This document shows positions 12,951 through 16,268 of a stretch of 16,268 nucleotides of DNA, piece by piece (the first letter of the stretch is position 1; each line of letters starts with the position of its first letter). The position numbers were made by a program, and so were the translations under genes. The DNA lies in contig CAKUOS010000049.1 of NCBI GenBank assembly GCA_934670025.1, forward strand, positions 1 to 16,268, written 5' to 3'. The notes under the pieces were generated by a model that searched no databases, was not told where the DNA came from, and saw only the letters and a list, made by a program, of their open reading frames with translations. The DNA is from an uncultured Oscillospiraceae bacterium. GTDB taxonomy: Bacteria > Bacillota > Clostridia > Oscillospirales > Oscillospiraceae.

Positions 12951-12987
12951 AGCTTATCACAAACTTTTCCGGACTTCACCCCACGCA
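12951..12987 (-). promoter_or_regulatory. Candidate late promoter upstream of scaffold and capsid genes
   Basis: The 13-mer TGCGTGGGGTGAA lies at 12975-12987, right after the portal stop (12990-12992). It is followed after 15 nt by TGA-TAAGCT (12951-12959). This repeats the layout found upstream of the BppU-like gene. The flanks of the 13-mer also agree, 15 of 16 bases on the promoter-distal side. The hexamer itself is a poor -10. A better-looking TATAGA at 12942-12947 has no -35 at a suitable distance. Placement ahead of scaffold and capsid, which are needed in the highest amounts, supports a promoter or activator site; this remains inference. Confidence 0.4.
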
Positions 12988-12989
12988 AA

Positions 12990-14927
12990 TCACGTCGGCT
13001 GCGTGCTTTCTTCCGACTTTTTGCGGGCATTTTCCACGATTTTCGGTTCCTGCCGCTCGCCGGTGCTGATCTCCGGGGCCCCGGCTGCGGCCGCCGGTGC
13101 GGGCACGGCCTGTCCGCTCTCCTGCAAGATCTGCTGCGCCAGCTTCTCTCCGAGCGTTGGATCGTACCGGTCGGCCACGGCCAGCGCCATCTTCTGCCAC
13201 GCGACGAGCTGCTGCTGCAAGTCCGCATTTTCCTGTATCTTCTGGATCACGGCATCCTTGCCGTCGAAGTCCATCATATCGAGCGTCGCAAGCGCCTGAT
13301 CGATGAGCTGCGGGTTGAAAAATCCCAGCTGGAAGAATTGCAGCGCCAGCTCATTCTGCGCCATCGCAGCGTATTCGCTGGCCTTCTGCGCCGATACCTC
13401 GATGTCGAACACAGGCTTCCGCATTCCGTCCGGTTGTCCGTCCGCGCCGAGGAGCGTCTGCGGCCGCAATCCCTGATTACTGTACTGCACGAATTCCTCT
13501 GCACCGCGCTTGCCGACAATGCGGAACTGCCGCGGCAGATCGTAGAACTGCCTGATGCGCTCGATGACCATGCGGATGAGGCGCGCGTATGCGCGGTAAG
13601 CCGATTTGGTGGAATCCTTGCTGCTGCGTCCGGACGCCTCCTGCAAGGCCGCGATGGCCGATGCCGCCGTCACGCCAGACTGCGTCGCGCCGTTGTTGAC
13701 GTCGGTGTTGCCCGTGGTCCATTTGAGCTCTTCGATCTTGTTTTGCAGGATCGTGATGTAATTACCTGAGAGCATATTCACCTGGATCGGCTGCAAGGAG
13801 TCCTGCCCCAGGTTGCCGTCCACATGGACGAACGGCTTCGTCCAGTCGGCGAACTCTTCCTCGTTTACCGAGCCGTCCGTGCGCCTGAACCAGCGCGGCG
13901 TGGCGGTCATGATGGCGTTTTTTACGATGGCCTGATTCATGCGGTCGATCTGCTCCTGCGTCGACTTGCCGATGTCGATATAGCCGTAGCCCGCGATAGA
14001 GCCCTCGACCGGAAACAGCGCGTCGACAATAAACGGATAGTCGCCGTCGTCATACAGGCCTGTCTCTGCCAGCGGCTTGCCGACGGGCTGCTGCCCGATG
14101 CTGCCGTCCGGAAGCGCCGTCTCGGCATATTTCTGCTCCGTATCGTTTTCCGTCGCCTGCAAAACCGTGTCGCCGACAAACTTCACAAAATGCAGCACCA
14201 GCCGCCCGTTCTGATATTTCTTGTAATACCAGTCCACCACCATCGACTTGTTTTCGTTGGAGATGACGTCGTCGGTGTTGTACTTCCGCGTGACCTCTCC
14301 GGAGCTGTTAAACTTGCCGTGCAGCTCCGGGTATTTTGCAAGCAGCAGATCGTTGTCCACCATCTCGGTCAGGAAGATGTTTTTTGACTTCTGGATATCC
14401 CGGACGCCCGGCTCCCAGAAAAACGACAGGATATCGACCGGCTGCACCGAGATATCGCCGAGGCCGTTCAGCTTGGACGCATCCCACTTCACGTGCCAGA
14501 TGAGCGTGCCCTGCTTGAGCTTCGTCCACTGGCTGTCAGAGTAGACCTCTTCGAAATCGTTCTGCTCGAGGATGACTGGCAGCACGGACGACAGCCGCGT
14601 CGCCTCCGCGCGGTCATCCGGTTCGCGCGGCCGCACCGCCGGGGCCGGGTAAGCCGCGACGGCGTCCGCGTGCTTGCCCATGATGACGTTAAAAAGCCAC
14701 GCCGACGTCCACTTGTCGTCCTCCGGGTTGCCCTTCTGAATGCGCTGCCAGCTGCGCATCCGCCACCAGTCCTCCGAAGCGATCACGCGCGCTTCGAGCG
14801 CGCTTTTGCCCTTTTTGTATTCCAGCAGCGTGTTCATCGCCTTGCGGGCCTGTTCTTCGCCGATGGCCCGCACCGCCGTCTGCCCGCTCATCGACTCAAT
14901 TTGCTGCGTCATCTGTTCCGTCTGCAT
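12990..14927 (-). CDS. Portal protein, P22-like family, 645 aa
   Basis: The dodecameric portal forms the DNA channel at one head vertex. The sequence matches P22-type portals: an N-terminal helical region with 'EARVIASEDWWRMRSWQRIQ', then 'SAWLFNVIMGKHADAVAAYP', 'LKQGTLIWHVKWDASKLNGL', 'ISVQPVDILSFFWEPGVRDI', 'MVVDWYYKK', 'GYGYIDIGKSTQEQIDRMNQ', and the Ala/Gln-rich helical C-terminus with 'AAMAQNELALQFFQLGFFNP', which is the barrel-side region. About 650 residues is close to the usual length. I prefer the ATG at 14927 because AAGGAGG (14937-14943) lies 9 nt upstream. The ATGs at 14951 and 14936 would contain or directly touch that site. The start overlaps the end of the 65-aa gene by 32 bp. 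The 3' side runs into the candidate late promoter. No terminase gene lies directly upstream, which is unusual. Confidence 0.93.
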   Translation of the reverse strand: MQTEQMTQQIESMSGQTAVRAIGEEQARKAMNTLLEYKKGKSALEARVIASEDWWRMRSWQRIQKGNPEDDKWTSAWLFNVIMGKHADAVAAYPAPAVRPREPDDRAEATRLSSVLPVILEQNDFEEVYSDSQWTKLKQGTLIWHVKWDASKLNGLGDISVQPVDILSFFWEPGVRDIQKSKNIFLTEMVDNDLLLAKYPELHGKFNSSGEVTRKYNTDDVISNENKSMVVDWYYKKYQNGRLVLHFVKFVGDTVLQATENDTEQKYAETALPDGSIGQQPVGKPLAETGLYDDGDYPFIVDALFPVEGSIAGYGYIDIGKSTQEQIDRMNQAIVKNAIMTATPRWFRRTDGSVNEEEFADWTKPFVHVDGNLGQDSLQPIQVNMLSGNYITILQNKIEELKWTTGNTDVNNGATQSGVTAASAIAALQEASGRSSKDSTKSAYRAYARLIRMVIERIRQFYDLPRQFRIVGKRGAEEFVQYSNQGLRPQTLLGADGQPDGMRKPVFDIEVSAQKASEYAAMAQNELALQFFQLGFFNPQLIDQALATLDMMDFDGKDAVIQKIQENADLQQQLVAWQKMALAVADRYDPTLGEKLAQQILQESGQAVPAPAAAAGAPEISTGERQEPKIVENARKKSEESTQPT

Positions 14928-15093
14928 GGTCTGCATCCTCCTTCTGTGCATTTTCTTCCGCTTCCAGCAGTTGCACCTGTGCGCGCACCTGATCGAGCAC
15001 CATGCCGACGATGCACGGCGGCAGCCCGGATGCGTTAATCGTCTCCACCAGCCCGGCCCGCAGGCCGCCGATGGACCTCGAAAGTTTGCTCAT
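14896..15093 (-). CDS. Small protein of unknown function between tail and portal genes, 65 aa
   Basis: The protein starts 'MSKLSRSIGGLRAGLVETIN' and ends in a very acidic, disordered tail ('EEENAQKEDADHADGTDDAAN' in spirit, about residues 45-65). The middle, 'PPCIVGMVLDQVRAQVQLLE', is a helix that could be amphipathic. I do not recognise a family. The ATG at 15093 shares ATGA with the stop of the S74 protein, and GGAGG lies 7 nt upstream. Its end overlaps the portal start by 32 bp, so tail, 65-aa and portal genes are probably translationally coupled. Small helical proteins in this place can be head-tail or tail-assembly helpers, but nothing here proves that. Confidence 0.78.
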   Translation of the reverse strand: MSKLSRSIGGLRAGLVETINASGLPPCIVGMVLDQVRAQVQLLEAEENAQKEDADHADGTDDAAN

Positions 15094-16268
15094 CGTTTTT
15101 CCTCCAATCGCTGTACGCGCTGTTTTAATTTCTGGATCTGGCCGATGCACAGCGCGATAAATTCCTCGTACCGCAGCCCGTAGCTGCCGTCCTCCGCGTG
15201 TACGAACGCCGCAAGATCGCGTCCCGTCAGGCCGCAGTCCGCCAACGCCTGCTCCACGTCCTGCGCGATGAGACCCGTGTGCGTCCTGCCGGATGTGCCG
15301 TCCTTGATCCGGTAGCTCGCGGGCTTCAGCCGGTCGAACAGCCGGTCGTATCGCGAAATATCGTAGCTGATCTCCCGCTTTTCCCGCCGGTCGGACGTCG
15401 AGATCGCGCTCGTCGCCGCGTACACCACCGACCAGCGGTAATTGGAGTACCCCAGTGAATACGAATTGTCGCTGCCCGGGGCCGCGCCGCCCGAAACGGA
15501 CAGGCCGCCGCCGACTGACAGGCTGCAATTCGTCTGCGCGCCATTGGCCGTGACCGACAGCGTGTTGCTCGAATAGCACAGCTTCGCGCCCGCCGACGTC
15601 GCCACGACCTCGCCCGCGCCCTTCATCATGTGGATGCCCGCGCCGCCGTAATCGCCCGTCGTGTAGCCGATGTACCCGCCGACGACGCTGCCGTACAGCG
15701 AGGAATAGACCGTCATGTCGCCGCCGAGCTTGATGTAATCCGCCGACAGCTGGCCGGTCGTGATGTCGTCGGCCGACAGATGGCTGACGGAAAAGTTGTT
15801 GAAATCCAGCGTGCCGCCGTTGATGCGCGTGGCGGAAAAATTGCCCGCCGTAATGTCGTCCGCGCGCAGGCCCGTGACGGTCGCGTTCGTCACGTTGAGG
15901 CTCGTGGCCGTGATCGCGCCCGAAATGTCCGCGCCGGAGCACGTCAGCTTGCCGTTCGCATCGACCTTGAAGGTGTTCTTCACCGACAGGCCGCTCGTGC
16001 CGAAGTACATACTCGCGCTGCCGCCGAACTCGTTGGCGACGCGGTAAATGCTGCTCTGCGAGATCGTCCACGGGCCAAACGACGACCCGGCTGCCGCCGT
16101 GACCGTCCCGGAAAGCACCGCGTCATACGCCTCCAGCGTCCCGGACGGAAAATGCAGCTTCTGCTCAGACAGATACGCGACTTCCTTTCCCGACTGCCAG
16201 AACGAGATGCGCGCCGGCGTGACGGTCACAAGCTCGTTCCGGCTTTTGTCGATGACGTTCTCGCCGCC
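15090..16268 (-). CDS. Tail/receptor-binding protein with C-terminal S74 chaperone, N-terminus outside the window
   Basis: The frame is open to the window edge (13 codons beyond the GTG at 16229), so the true start lies outside and that GTG is not a start. The visible 392 residues hold beta-structured tail repeats, including two 'ADDIT-x-G' units about 30 residues apart and Gly/Ser-rich strands. Next is a peptidase S74 intramolecular chaperone. Counting from the GTG, the catalytic dyad is S279 and K284 in 'STSDRREKREI', with the S-to-K spacing of five seen in endosialidase chaperones. 'LKPASYRIKDG', 'THTGLIAQDVEQAL' and a final coiled coil 'KLKQRVQRLEEKR' follow. Known biology: the domain trimerises the fibre or spike and then cuts itself off next to the catalytic serine. 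The earlier part probably folds as a trimeric fibre that touches the host. The gene is directly coupled to the 65-aa and portal genes. Confidence 0.93.
   Translation of the reverse strand, partial: GGENVIDKSRNELVTVTPARISFWQSGKEVAYLSEQKLHFPSGTLEAYDAVLSGTVTAAAGSSFGPWTISQSSIYRVANEFGGSASMYFGTSGLSVKNTFKVDANGKLTCSGADISGAITATSLNVTNATVTGLRADDITAGNFSATRINGGTLDFNNFSVSHLSADDITTGQLSADYIKLGGDMTVYSSLYGSVVGGYIGYTTGDYGGAGIHMMKGAGEVVATSAGAKLCYSSNTLSVTANGAQTNCSLSVGGGLSVSGGAAPGSDNSYSLGYSNYRWSVVYAATSAISTSDRREKREISYDISRYDRLFDRLKPASYRIKDGTSGRTHTGLIAQDVEQALADCGLTGRDLAAFVHAEDGSYGLRYEEFIALCIGQIQKLKQRVQRLEEKR

Noticed and set aside
15094..16071. Extension of the 65-aa gene frame upstream to a 391-codon reading frame
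   Set aside because: The upstream part is the wrong frame of the S74 tail gene and is Arg/His/Gly-rich. The ATG at 15093 has GGAGG and the ATGA coupling.
1..16268. tRNA genes, integrase or attachment sites expected near prophage ends
   Set aside because: I saw no cloverleaf-like sequence, recombinase-like protein or direct-repeat borders. The window appears to be internal to the phage genome.

Overview
The window is part of a tailed phage genome or prophage structural (late) region, about 60% GC. It probably comes from a phage of a GC-rich gut Firmicute (Oscillospiraceae-like). The host is inferred from the protein families and the strong AAGGAG ribosome binding sites; no host gene is visible. 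All structural genes lie on the minus strand, so transcription runs from position 16268 down to 1.

In order of transcription: (1) the C-terminal part of a tail/receptor-contact protein ending in a self-cleaving S74 intramolecular chaperone (15090-16268, cut by the window edge); (2) a 65-residue protein of unknown function joined to it by an ATGA overlap; (3) a P22-like portal (12990-14927); (4) an intergenic candidate promoter; (5) a scaffold-like protein (12063-12914); (6) an N4-gp56-family major capsid protein (10953-12044); (7) a 95-residue protein with an ENAA repeat tract; (8) a hairpin that may attenuate transcription; (9) a 125-residue putative head-tail adaptor (10196-10573); (10) a 386-residue Tyr/Gln-rich virion-type protein (9023-10183); (11) a 2710-residue polyvalent protein that fills half the window (880-9012). 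After a small oppositely oriented gene, the minus strand resumes with a BppU-like baseplate/fibre Ig-domain protein (23-373) and the first codons of another gene (1-13).

The 2710-residue protein is the most striking element. It combines short N-terminal motif repeats, Gly/Ala-rich hydrophobic stretches, an Ala/Gln-rich helical region, a zinc metallopeptidase (HEGYH), a MuF C-terminal-type domain, an ADP-ribosyltransferase-like domain, and a long helical C-terminal part of the kind found in phage polyvalent proteins. I infer that it is packaged in the head and ejected with the DNA. Its MuF-C/ART portion coincides with a sharp drop in GC (about 49% against 63-65% on both sides), which suggests a swapped effector cassette. 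Just upstream of the metallopeptidase lies a nested 55-codon reading frame in the +1 frame. It has its own AAAGGAG ribosome binding site, and the high third-position GC typical of this genome switches into its frame for exactly its length. This is the best candidate in the window for an undescribed gene.

The only convincing plus-strand gene (498-836) is a coiled-coil protein with its own extended -10 promoter and perfect hairpin terminator, the layout of a phage 'moron'. A 13-bp motif occurs exactly twice, in intergenic DNA upstream of the scaffold gene and of the BppU-like gene, each time at the same distance from an extended -10-like element. It may mark phage-specific late promoters. Terminase, tape measure, lysis, integrase and regulatory genes are not in the window. 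I see no tRNA, rRNA, CRISPR array, insertion sequence or attachment site.
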